A stretch of DNA of 64,000 bases, from positions 1 to 64,000 of the forward strand of contig CAITNQ010000203.1 in assembly GCA_903893785.1 (NCBI GenBank), read 5' to 3'. Below the pieces are notes generated by a model, which was given only the letters and a program-made list of their open reading frames with translations, ran no database searches and was not told the DNA's origin. Below are positions 35,981 to 44,836 of this stretch, piece after piece (the stretch's first letter is position 1; every line of letters begins with the position of its first letter). The position numbers and the translations under genes were made by a program. Origin of the DNA: an uncultured Gemmatimonadota bacterium (GTDB lineage Bacteria > Latescibacterota > UBA2968 > UBA8231).

Positions 35981-36619
35981 TCACTCCTTCCTGCGGGCGA
36001 TGCCGTCGAAGATGATCTCGATCACCCGGTCGGCCGCCGCCGACAACTCGGCCACGTGGGTGCGTCCCCACCGGGTTTGAACCATGTTGTGCAGGGCGCC
36101 GTGGATCAGGCCCGCCGCCGCATCGAGGTTGATCGGGCCGACTTCGCCTTGCTGTTGGGCCTGCGCCAGCCGTCGGTACAGGTGGCCCATCACTTCCTGG
36201 CCACCGGCCTCCAGGCGCTGGCGGGTGGCTTCGGACAGGCTGCCGAAGACCGTCAGGTGCAGAGGCTGCGAACAACACCGCTCCAGGCCCTGGGCAAAGG
36301 CCAGGCGTGCGGCCTGCGTGTAGAGCTCGCCCAGTTCCTGGCGCAGCGGCCGTTGACCGGTCAGGCAGCCGCGGACCATGGCCAGCGCGCCGTCGAGCAG
36401 CTCCAGCAGGATGGTGGCCAGCAGCTCTTCTTTGCTGGCGAAGTGAAGGTAGACGGCGCCTTTGGAGAACTCGGCCTCCTGGGCGATCTCGTCGATGGTG
36501 GCGGCCGCAAAGCCCTTGCGCTCGAAGACGCGCGCGGCGGCGGCAAGGATCTCGCGTCGGTGGGCCGCCTTCTCGCGTTCGCGCCGACTGGGGGCCTCGT
36601 CGCCGTGGCCGCTTACCAC
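35981..36619 (-). CDS. TetR/AcrR-family transcriptional regulator
   Basis: REILAAAARVFERKGFAAATIDEIAQEAEFSKGAVYLHFASKEELL; GTG start at 36619 inferred from GGGAGG spacing (ORF open to 36646). Confidence 0.9.
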   Translation of the reverse strand: MVSGHGDEAPSRREREKAAHRREILAAAARVFERKGFAAATIDEIAQEAEFSKGAVYLHFASKEELLATILLELLDGALAMVRGCLTGQRPLRQELGELYTQAARLAFAQGLERCCSQPLHLTVFGSLSEATRQRLEAGGQEVMGHLYRRLAQAQQQGEVGPINLDAAAGLIHGALHNMVQTRWGRTHVAELSAAADRVIEIIFDGIARRKE

Positions 36620-36722
36620 CGGGGCGCCTCCCGGTTGACGACGCACCGAAGCCGAGGGCCGGATGGGCGATAAGCCAAGTGGATACGCTCCTGTTGTATT
36701 CTCATGTCGAGCGGCCAGAAAT

Positions 36723-36736
36723 TGACCGCCCGGTCA
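36723..36736. promoter_or_regulatory. TetR-type operator candidate TGACCG-CC-CGGTCA
   Basis: Perfect inverted repeat with 2-nt centre, about 100 bp upstream of the tetR start, in AT-richer sequence. Confidence 0.65.
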
Positions 36737-36879
36737 CAATATAGGCGCGCCGTCGGCGGTCGGCAAGGCGGTCGCGGCCGCTGGCGGCGCGCCCTATGCT
36801 TACGGCCATCCGTCTGCTAGCCACCCAACGGGGCCTGGCGCCCCGGACGCCTGCCCACTGCCGGCGACAGGAGGTAAGG

Positions 36880-38952
36880 ATGAGCCCCGACGACACCGTG
36901 AGCGGCCCGACTTTCTGGATCGCACCGCAGGGGGATGACCGGCAGCCTGGCACGCGCGAGGCGCCCTTTGCTAGCCTCAACCAGGGCCGCGATGCGGTGC
37001 GGCACGCCCGGGCCCAGGGCCACGGCGGCCCGGCGCGGATCTGGTTGCGCGGGGGGACCTACGAGCTGGCCGCGCCGCTGCGCCTGACCGCGCCGGACAG
37101 CGGCACGGCGGCGGCGCCGGTCACCTGGGCCGTCTGGCCGGGCGAGACCGCGGTGCTCAGCGGCGGCCGCCAAGTCACCGGCTGGCGGCCCTGGCGGGGG
37201 GCCATCGTGCAGGCCGACCTGGCCGGCAGCCGGGGCGGTGGGTGGCCCTACCGGCAGCTGTTCTACCGCGGCCAGCGCCAGCCTCGCTGCCGCTGGCCCA
37301 AAGCCGACCCGGCCGATCCGCTCTACGGCGGGTGGGCCTACACCGAGGGCCCGGCCGCGCCCGACAGCACGGATGCCTTTGTCTACCGGCCGGGGACGCT
37401 GCCCCGCGCCTGGGCCAAGCCGACCCAGGTGGAGGTGGTTTACTGGGCCTCCATTGGCGGCTGGGGCAGCCGCGTGCCGATTCGCCGCCTTGACCGCGAC
37501 GCGCGCTGCATCACCCTGGCGCACGGCGGCTGGCAGTTCGATGTGCCCGGGTGGTATATGCCGGTGGTGTTCGGCGCCGACAACCGGTTCTACATCGAGA
37601 ACGCCCTGGAGGAACTGACCCAACCCGGCGAGTGGTGCTTTGACGGCGAGACCGGGACACTCTACTTCTGGCCGCCGGATGACAGCGCCGCGCCAAGGGT
37701 CACGGTGCCGTGGCTGGAGACCCTGGTGCAGCTCCATGGGGCCAGTTGGGTGCGGCTGGAGGGGCTGACCTTCGCCCACACGGGCGACGGCGACAACTTC
37801 CACCGCGAGGGGGTCGAGGGTACCGGCGCCATGTACCCCCGACCCGGATGGCGGTACTGCGGCGAAGCGGTGCACCTGAAAGACGCCAGCCACTGCCGGC
37901 TGGCGGGCTGCCACTTCGACGCGGTGGGGGGTAACGGCGTTTACTTGGAGGGCGCCTGCCAGCGCAACGAGATCGTCGGTAACCAGATCGCCGCCGCCGG
38001 GGCCAACGGGGTCTGCCTGGCGGGCACGCGGCTGCGCCATCCGTTCGCCAACCGGGTGACCGACAACCATATCCATCACGGCGGCCAGTTCTGCAAATAC
38101 ACCGCCGGCGTGTTCTGCGGCCGCAGCCACGCCAACCAGATCGACCACAACCAGATCGAGTACCTGCCCCACCACGGCATCAACCTGGGCAACAACCCCT
38201 GGGGCCGGAACTGGGTGGAGTACAACCTGATCCGCTGGGTTGACCAGGAGGTGGCTGACTCGGCGGCGATCAATTGCTGGATGGAGGACCCGCCCGACCC
38301 GGGCAGCGAGCGCTGCGGCCACGTGATCCGCGGCAACGTGATCAGTGATGTGTATGGCTGCGAGGTCACCGACGGCCGCGCCGGCCGCAGTCAGCGCTTC
38401 CCCACCAGCGGTATCTACCTGGACAACTACACCAGTAACTGCCTGGTCAGCGACAACCTCATCGTCCGCTGCACCCACGCCGGCATTGTGATCCACGCCG
38501 GCCGCGGCAATCTGATCGAAGGCAACACCGTGGTCGACTGCCTGGCCGGCTGGCGTTTCCAGGACTGCGTCTCGGCCATGGAGTACTGGCGGCCGATGCA
38601 GGGCTTCATGACCGGCAACCGGGTGCAGGGCAATCTGTGGTGGCACAGCGGCGCTGCCGGTCACGCCCTGGCGCTGCAGGCCTGGACGGATCGCGTCCTG
38701 GCCGGCTGCGACGGCAACGTGTACGGCCGCGGCGACGGCCAGGTGACCGTGGAGATGATGGACACCAACCAGGTGTGGACCCTGGCCCAGTGGCAGGAAC
38801 TGGGTTACGACCGCGGCTCCCTGGTCGCGGCGCCAGGGTTCGTGGACGCAGCCGGCGACGACTTCCGCCTGGGCCCGGCGGCGCCGGCGCGGCAGTTGGG
38901 CCTGACCGGGCCCGACCCGGCGCGCGCCGGCATCCGCGCCCCCTGGCGCTGA
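36880..38952 (+). CDS. Right-handed parallel beta-helix repeat protein
   Basis: ATG at 36880 with GAGG; FWIAPQGDDRQPGTREAPFASLNQGRDAVR, repeated N-x-I/V-x-x-N beta-helix rungs. Confidence 0.75.
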   Translation: MSPDDTVSGPTFWIAPQGDDRQPGTREAPFASLNQGRDAVRHARAQGHGGPARIWLRGGTYELAAPLRLTAPDSGTAAAPVTWAVWPGETAVLSGGRQVTGWRPWRGAIVQADLAGSRGGGWPYRQLFYRGQRQPRCRWPKADPADPLYGGWAYTEGPAAPDSTDAFVYRPGTLPRAWAKPTQVEVVYWASIGGWGSRVPIRRLDRDARCITLAHGGWQFDVPGWYMPVVFGADNRFYIENALEELTQPGEWCFDGETGTLYFWPPDDSAAPRVTVPWLETLVQLHGASWVRLEGLTFAHTGDGDNFHREGVEGTGAMYPRPGWRYCGEAVHLKDASHCRLAGCHFDAVGGNGVYLEGACQRNEIVGNQIAAAGANGVCLAGTRLRHPFANRVTDNHIHHGGQFCKYTAGVFCGRSHANQIDHNQIEYLPHHGINLGNNPWGRNWVEYNLIRWVDQEVADSAAINCWMEDPPDPGSERCGHVIRGNVISDVYGCEVTDGRAGRSQRFPTSGIYLDNYTSNCLVSDNLIVRCTHAGIVIHAGRGNLIEGNTVVDCLAGWRFQDCVSAMEYWRPMQGFMTGNRVQGNLWWHSGAAGHALALQAWTDRVLAGCDGNVYGRGDGQVTVEMMDTNQVWTLAQWQELGYDRGSLVAAPGFVDAAGDDFRLGPAAPARQLGLTGPDPARAGIRAPWR

Positions 38953-38986
38953 CCGGCCGGCCGGCATCGGCGGCCCGGGCCCGACA

Positions 38987-39190
38987 GGGGATCCGGAGAC
39001 GGCGGTTCGACGCGACGCCGGACCAACCGGGTTGGTGGATGCGCCCGGGGTCCGGCGACCCCGGCTGGACGCCGCGCCGGGCCACCAGGGGATCCAAAGA
39101 CGGCGCCCGGAAGCCACGCCGGGCCGCCGGGGGCGGGTGGCCCGCCCGTGGATCCCGGCACCGCGGCTTGACGCCGCGCCGGGCCGCCAG
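38987..39190. repeat. REP-like tandem repeat: two ~101-bp units, each containing two ~45-bp GGATCC...CCGGGCCGCCAGG subunits
   Basis: Subunits begin at about 38987, 39047, 39088, 39148; shared core GACGCCGCGCCGGGCCRCCAGG; intergenic. Confidence 0.65.
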
Positions 39191-39235
39191 GATGCTTGAG
39201 GGGTGCCCCTGACCCGTTCCTCCCGCCGGCGGTAG

Positions 39236-40192
39236 ATGATCTGCATGTGGTCCCGTTCGCTACCCCCCCGCCGCCTGGCCCTGGCCGCCTGGCTGTGCGG
39301 CCTGCTGTCCTACATCACCGTGTACGGCCTGCCGAGCAAACGCGTCAGCATCCTGCTGTGGGTCGGTCTGGCGGTGGCGGCCCTGGGGGTTGACCAACCG
39401 CGCTCGACGCTGCGCGCCGCGGCCACCACCTGGCTGCCCCTGTTCGCCGCCCTGGGGGCCTACGATGTACTTCGCGGCGCCAGCCACGGCGAGGAGTCTG
39501 CCGCCCACACCTGGCCGCAGCTGGACCTGGACCTGTGGCTGGGTCAGGGCCAGACACCGACCCAGCACCTGCAGGCCTGGGCTTGGTCGCCGGGCGCCCC
39601 CCACTGGTGGGACTACCTGGCCTGGGCCGTGTATCAATCCCACTTCTTCATGCCCCTGGCGGTCGCCGTAGTGCTCTGGCATCGGCGGCAGGCGCGGGCC
39701 AGCGCCTACATCGCCGGCATCGCCGCCCTGAGCTGGGCCGCCCTGGCCACGTACTGGCTGTACCCGGCCCAACCGCCGTGGATGACGGCCCGTGATGGCC
39801 TCACCGGGCCGGTGGTCCGCATTGTCCATGAGATGTGGCACGGCGTTGGCGCCGAAGGCGCGGCCCGGGTGTTTGCCACCGACCGCAACGCCGGCCGGCA
39901 CCTAGCCAACACGGTCGCCGCGCTGCCCTCGCTGCACGCGGGTTTCCCGCTGTTCATTGCCGTGATGCTGTGGGGCCTGCGAAGGTGGCTCAATCCGGCC
40001 GTGGCCGCCTACGCCCTGGCCATGGGCCTGGTGCTGGTCTACACCGGCGAGCACTTCGTCTTCGACGTGGTGCTGGGCTGGGGCTATGCCGCCGCCGTCG
40101 CCCTGGTCGCCCGGTGGCAGGCGGCCCACCGGCACCGGCAGGGGGCCCGGGTCGAGGCCGCGGCGACGCCGGCGGCCACGGCAGCGGGATGA
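39236..40192 (+). CDS. PAP2-superfamily (AUR1-like) membrane phosphatase/transferase
   Basis: Multi-TM; ALPSLHAGFPLFI and YTGEHFVFDVVLGWGYA match PAP2 motifs. Confidence 0.8.
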   Translation: MICMWSRSLPPRRLALAAWLCGLLSYITVYGLPSKRVSILLWVGLAVAALGVDQPRSTLRAAATTWLPLFAALGAYDVLRGASHGEESAAHTWPQLDLDLWLGQGQTPTQHLQAWAWSPGAPHWWDYLAWAVYQSHFFMPLAVAVVLWHRRQARASAYIAGIAALSWAALATYWLYPAQPPWMTARDGLTGPVVRIVHEMWHGVGAEGAARVFATDRNAGRHLANTVAALPSLHAGFPLFIAVMLWGLRRWLNPAVAAYALAMGLVLVYTGEHFVFDVVLGWGYAAAVALVARWQAAHRHRQGARVEAAATPAATAAG

Positions 40193-40202
40193 CCCCGACG
40201 CC

Positions 40203-42059
40203 TCACGGCGGCCAGACCTGGTTCTGGTTATACAGCGTCTCGTACAGGTAGAAGGCCTGCAGGTCGCGGTGGAAACCGGCCAACACGGCCGTGTCCTGGC
40301 CGGGGACGACCAGGTTGTGCTGCTCCTGCGGGTCGGCCGCCAGATCGAAGAGGAACTCCTGCCGCGGCCGCTGGCGCTGGATGTACTTGAGCGGCGGCCG
40401 GCAGACGATCAGGAACACACCGCTGTATGGCTGCAGCAGGAACAGCGGCCGCTGCACGCGGGGCCGGGCCAACAGCGACGCGCCGGCAAAGGAAGTGCGG
40501 TAGGGTCCGATGCCAGCCAGGTCAGCCAGCGTCGGGGCCAGGTCCAGTTGCGACGCGGCGATCTCCTGCAGGCGCTCGGGGGCCACCCGTCCCGGCGCCA
40601 GGACCAACAGCGGCACGCGGAACGATTCGTCATAGAAACCGCTCTGCGTGTGCCAGATGCCATGGCCCCCCATGGGGTTGCCGTGGTCACCGACCAGCAC
40701 CAGCGCGCCGTGGCGCCAGAAATCGCGCGCCTCTAACTGCGCCACCAGCCACCCCAGGTCCTGGTCGGCTAGGTACAGGGAGTTGGCGTAGCGCTCTGCC
40801 TGGTCGGCTGGCGTGGGGTAGAAGTGACGCTGCGCCGCCGGCACATGCGACCAGTCCTGATGGTTGGCCACCGGGGCCAGGACGACGAAGCGCGGCGGCC
40901 GGGTGCCGTCGGCCGCGTCGGCATCGAGGCGCGCCAGGAAGTGCCGGTACAGCACCCGGTCCGGCACGCCCCAGCCGGTATCCATCGCCTGCTCAGCCGC
41001 GGTCAACTCGTCAGCGACCGTGCCCACCCGATCGAAGCCGTTGGCGCGCAGGAAATCGCCGGTGTTGTCAAAACCCAGGCGGGCATAGGCCTGGAGGTAC
41101 TCGGTGCGATATCCGTGCTGGCGCAACAGCGCCGCGATGGACGGGAAGCGCACGCCCTGCCGGACAATCGTTTCCTTGCCGGCCAGGCTGGGCAGGGCTG
41201 AGGTCAGGCTGGCGAACAGGCCCCGACAGGTCTGGATCGAGTTGCTGTAGAACCGCTCGCAGTACAGGCCGCGGGGGATCAGGGCGTTGAAGCAGGGGGT
41301 ATAGCTGCCGCCGACCGGGGCGGCGGCTTCGACGTAACCCTGGTTGAACGACTCCAGCATGACCAGCACCAGGTCGGGCCGGTCGGCCGGCGCCGTCGGC
41401 GGCGCCACGGTCGGGTGCACCAGGGGATAGGTGCCGGCGGCGACCACCACCCGGAAGGGGGAGTCGGCGGCGTAGTAGGACCGGGCGGAATTGATCAGCA
41501 GGGAGATCTGGTCGTAACTCCACGACGGCGGCGCGGCCAGCAGCAGGCCGGCTGCCAGGGTGGCGACCGCGGCCTTGGGTGCCAGGGGCGGTATCTGCGG
41601 CCGCGCCGACAGCCAACCCGCCCGCCGCTGCCCGACCGCCAGGGCGACGGCCAGCCCCGCGGCCAGGGCGATCTCGCCGTAGCCAATGCTGCGGCCGACG
41701 ACCTCCAGCGAGCCCCAGTGCAGCAACTCGTCGCCATTGGCGACGACCACGGCCCAATCCAGCGCATTGCGCGTCGTCAGGTGGTTGCCCAACAGCATCG
41801 CGTAGGCGGGCAGCAGCACGGCGAAGGCCCCGACGCGAACCCGCTGCCAGCGGCTGAGCAGGGTGTGCAGCCACTGCACCCAGATCCACAGCGCCGCCAG
41901 GCTCCACGCGATCTGCGCCAGGCCGGCCCCGCGCCAGGCCGGGGCATCGACGCCGTGAAGGCTGGCGGCACGGAGGAAGAAGAGCAGTTGGAGCGCCAGG
42001 AACAGCCCGTGGGGCCAGCCGGTACGCCCGGGCACACAGCGGCGAAGAAACGGCAGCAA
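40203..42059 (-). CDS. Membrane sulfatase-like protein (LTA-synthase/alkaline phosphatase superfamily)
   Basis: N-terminal TM bundle; VLVMLESFNQGYV, FYSNSIQTCRGLFASLTSALPS, LVGDHGNPMGGHG. Confidence 0.85.
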   Translation of the reverse strand: MLPFLRRCVPGRTGWPHGLFLALQLLFFLRAASLHGVDAPAWRGAGLAQIAWSLAALWIWVQWLHTLLSRWQRVRVGAFAVLLPAYAMLLGNHLTTRNALDWAVVVANGDELLHWGSLEVVGRSIGYGEIALAAGLAVALAVGQRRAGWLSARPQIPPLAPKAAVATLAAGLLLAAPPSWSYDQISLLINSARSYYAADSPFRVVVAAGTYPLVHPTVAPPTAPADRPDLVLVMLESFNQGYVEAAAPVGGSYTPCFNALIPRGLYCERFYSNSIQTCRGLFASLTSALPSLAGKETIVRQGVRFPSIAALLRQHGYRTEYLQAYARLGFDNTGDFLRANGFDRVGTVADELTAAEQAMDTGWGVPDRVLYRHFLARLDADAADGTRPPRFVVLAPVANHQDWSHVPAAQRHFYPTPADQAERYANSLYLADQDLGWLVAQLEARDFWRHGALVLVGDHGNPMGGHGIWHTQSGFYDESFRVPLLVLAPGRVAPERLQEIAASQLDLAPTLADLAGIGPYRTSFAGASLLARPRVQRPLFLLQPYSGVFLIVCRPPLKYIQRQRPRQEFLFDLAADPQEQHNLVVPGQDTAVLAGFHRDLQAFYLYETLYNQNQVWPP

Positions 42060-42389
42060 GACGACTTTCGGCGATCATGGCCCCGCCACCGCGCCCGGGG
42101 TCGCGGGCCGACCGTCACCGCCGGGCGCGCCGCCAAGGGGAGGCCGGGTGGGGCAGATGGCCGGCGGGGGGCCCGGTGGCCGCCGGGGGCCCGCCGCCAG
42201 AGCGACCGTACGACGGTAACATCACCGGCACCCGCCGGGCCGTCAAGCCGCGGCTGATCTGGGCGGTGGCCACCCTGCGTTGCCGCGCCGCCGCCGCCGC
42301 GCTACCTTGTCGCCATCGCGCCGGCCGCTGCCAGCCACCCATCCGGGCTGCCCGCGGACGGGCGGTCCCCCGGTTCCAGGAGCATTGCC

Positions 42390-44771
42390 GTGGCCGCGAC
42401 GCCCCACCGCCTGTTCCCCCCCCATCTGCTGCACGCCACCTGGCAGACATTCGCCGCCGAGGGCTTCGGGCCGCCGGTTACCGGCATCGTGTACCGCGGT
42501 CAGCCGCAACCGACCTGCGGCCTGCCCTTGGGCGGCCTGGACACCGGCTGCCTGGACCTGGAGCCTAATGGCACCCTCGGCTACTGCACGATTTTCAACC
42601 ACTTGGTTGAACCGCGACTGCTGCTGAACACCCCGCTGCTGGGGCTGCACTGCGGCGGCCACAGCTGGGTCCTGGTGGCCGATCGCACGGGCAAACGGGA
42701 CCGCCCGGTGGCCAACGAGAGCATTGCCACGTTCCCACCCCTGGACTACACGCCGCAGCGGCTGCCGCTGGATCTGGCGGGCGTGGACATCGCCACCTCG
42801 ATCGACTACTGGGGCCACTACCCGGTGGCCGACCTGGAGTTCACCACCGCGGCGCCGGTCACCGTCGGGCTGCGGGCCTGGTCCCCCTTTGTGCCGGGTG
42901 ACGAGGCCACCTCACTGCTGCCCGGCGCGGTTTTCGACCTGACGGTGCGCAATCCCAGCGACGCCCTGCAGGAGGGTTGCCTGGCGGTGTCTTTTCCCGG
43001 CTTCCCGCGCCACCCGGAGGCGCCCGCGGCCCGCCGGCAGGCCCTGACCGGCCTGCTGCAGGGGGTGCAGGTCGGGCGGCCGGCCAGCGGCGACCCGTGG
43101 GAGATGGCCTATGTGTTGGCGGCGGTCGACGCCCCGGCCGCCACCGCAGGAGGCCCCCTGGGCGTCGATGGCGCCGCCTGGGCCGCGCTGGGCACCGAGC
43201 TGCCGCGGGCCGACGACGACGAGCCGGGCGCCAGCCTGTCCCTGCCGTTCCGCCTGCCAGCCGGCGCCGTGGGCCACTGGCGGGTGGTGCTGGCTTGGTG
43301 CGCACCGCACTGGCGGGCCGGCGGCGCGCCGCACCACACCCAGACGCAGGTCTTCAGCCATTGGTATGCCCGCACCTGGCCCGAGGCACTGACCGTGGCC
43401 CGGCAGCTGGCCACCCGAGGCGATGCCCTGCTGCGGCGCGTCATCGCCTGGCAGGAGGTGCTGTACCGCGATCCGTCCCTGCCCGGCTGGCTGGCCGACA
43501 GCCTGATCAATAACCTGCACCTGATCACCGAATGCAGCGTCTGGGGCCAAGCCCGGCCCCCCGTAGGTGACTGGTGCCAGCCCGACGACGGTGTCTTCGG
43601 CCTCAACGAGTGCCCCCGGGGCTGCCCGCAGATCGAATGCCTGCCATGCAGCTTCTACGGTAACCTGCCGTTGGTGTATTTCTTCCCGCGGGCAGCGCGC
43701 TCGACCCTGCGGGCGTATCGCGCCTACCAGTCGCCCGACGGCCGGCCCCCGTGGATTTTCGGCGGCGCCACCGCCGGTGACCCCGAGCACCGGCCCCCGT
43801 ACGAGCTGACCAAACCCATTGCCGGGTACCAGACGGTGCTCAACGGCGCCTGCTACATCGTCATGGTCGACCGCTACTGGCGCGCCACCGGCGACGACGC
43901 CGTGCTGGCCGAGTTCTGGGACTCGCTGAAGCGCTGCAACGACTTCTCGCTGCAGCTACGGCCGGCCTATGGGGCGGCCCAGGTAGTGGCCATGCCGCAG
44001 CCGGGCACCGACGCCGGCGGGCTGGGCGACACGGAGTGGTTCGAAGCACCGGAACCGGGCTGGCGCGGTTTCGTCACTCATGCCGGCGGCGTGCGGTTGG
44101 CCCAGGTGCGGCTGATGGAGCGCATGGCGGCGGCCATGGGGGACACGGACTACACCGATCGCTGCCGCCGCTGGATCGCCGCCGGGGCGCAGGCCCTGGA
44201 GGAGCACCTGTGGGCGGGTCGCTGCTACCGCAACTTCAACGAACCCGAAACCGGCAGCTGCTCCGACCTGGTCTTCGGCTATCAACTCGACGGTCAGTGG
44301 GTTACCCGTCACCACGGTGTGCCCGGCGCCTTCCCGGCCGACCGGGTGGCCACCACGCTGGCGACGCTGCAGCAGATCAATTGCCGCCTCAGCCAATCCG
44401 GAGCGGTCAACTATGCCAACCCGGACGGCACCGCGGCGCGCGTGGGTGGCTACGGCACCTATTCGTACTTCCCGCCCGAGCTCTACATGCTGGCCATGAC
44501 CTTCATGTACGAGGGCCAGCGTCATTTTGGGCTGGAGCTGCTCGAGCGCTGCCTGCGGGTGCTGCACTGCCAGTGGGGCTATACGTGGGATGCGCCTAAC
44601 ACCGTGCGGGGCGAAGCCGACACCGGCCAACGCGCTTTTGGTGCCGATTACTACCAGAACATGATGCTGTGGGCAGTACCGGCGGCCCTGGCCGGGCAGT
44701 CGCTGGAGGGGGTGTGCCAACCCGGGGGATTGGTCGCCCGGGTGCTGGCCGCCGGCCAGGCCGCCGACTGA
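42390..44771 (+). CDS. GH116-like (GBA2-type) glycosidase, paralog 2
   Basis: GTG start; CGLPLGGLDTGCLDLEPNGTLGYCTIFN, SFYGNLPLVYFFPRAARSTLRAYRAYQ, MVDRYWRATGDDAVLAEF; colinear with CDS 18946-21240. Confidence 0.65.
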   Translation: MAATPHRLFPPHLLHATWQTFAAEGFGPPVTGIVYRGQPQPTCGLPLGGLDTGCLDLEPNGTLGYCTIFNHLVEPRLLLNTPLLGLHCGGHSWVLVADRTGKRDRPVANESIATFPPLDYTPQRLPLDLAGVDIATSIDYWGHYPVADLEFTTAAPVTVGLRAWSPFVPGDEATSLLPGAVFDLTVRNPSDALQEGCLAVSFPGFPRHPEAPAARRQALTGLLQGVQVGRPASGDPWEMAYVLAAVDAPAATAGGPLGVDGAAWAALGTELPRADDDEPGASLSLPFRLPAGAVGHWRVVLAWCAPHWRAGGAPHHTQTQVFSHWYARTWPEALTVARQLATRGDALLRRVIAWQEVLYRDPSLPGWLADSLINNLHLITECSVWGQARPPVGDWCQPDDGVFGLNECPRGCPQIECLPCSFYGNLPLVYFFPRAARSTLRAYRAYQSPDGRPPWIFGGATAGDPEHRPPYELTKPIAGYQTVLNGACYIVMVDRYWRATGDDAVLAEFWDSLKRCNDFSLQLRPAYGAAQVVAMPQPGTDAGGLGDTEWFEAPEPGWRGFVTHAGGVRLAQVRLMERMAAAMGDTDYTDRCRRWIAAGAQALEEHLWAGRCYRNFNEPETGSCSDLVFGYQLDGQWVTRHHGVPGAFPADRVATTLATLQQINCRLSQSGAVNYANPDGTAARVGGYGTYSYFPPELYMLAMTFMYEGQRHFGLELLERCLRVLHCQWGYTWDAPNTVRGEADTGQRAFGADYYQNMMLWAVPAALAGQSLEGVCQPGGLVARVLAAGQAAD

Positions 44772-44836
44772 CGCCGTTGCCCGCGCCCGCGCCATGGCCG
44801 GGGCTGCGGGTCCACCTGAACCGGAGCCTTGGGGTC

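Noticed and set aside
36817-39246. 809-aa minus-strand ORF
   Set aside because: Antisense to the beta-helix gene; long open antisense frames are expected at this GC content, and the plus-strand gene has clear motifs and an RBS.
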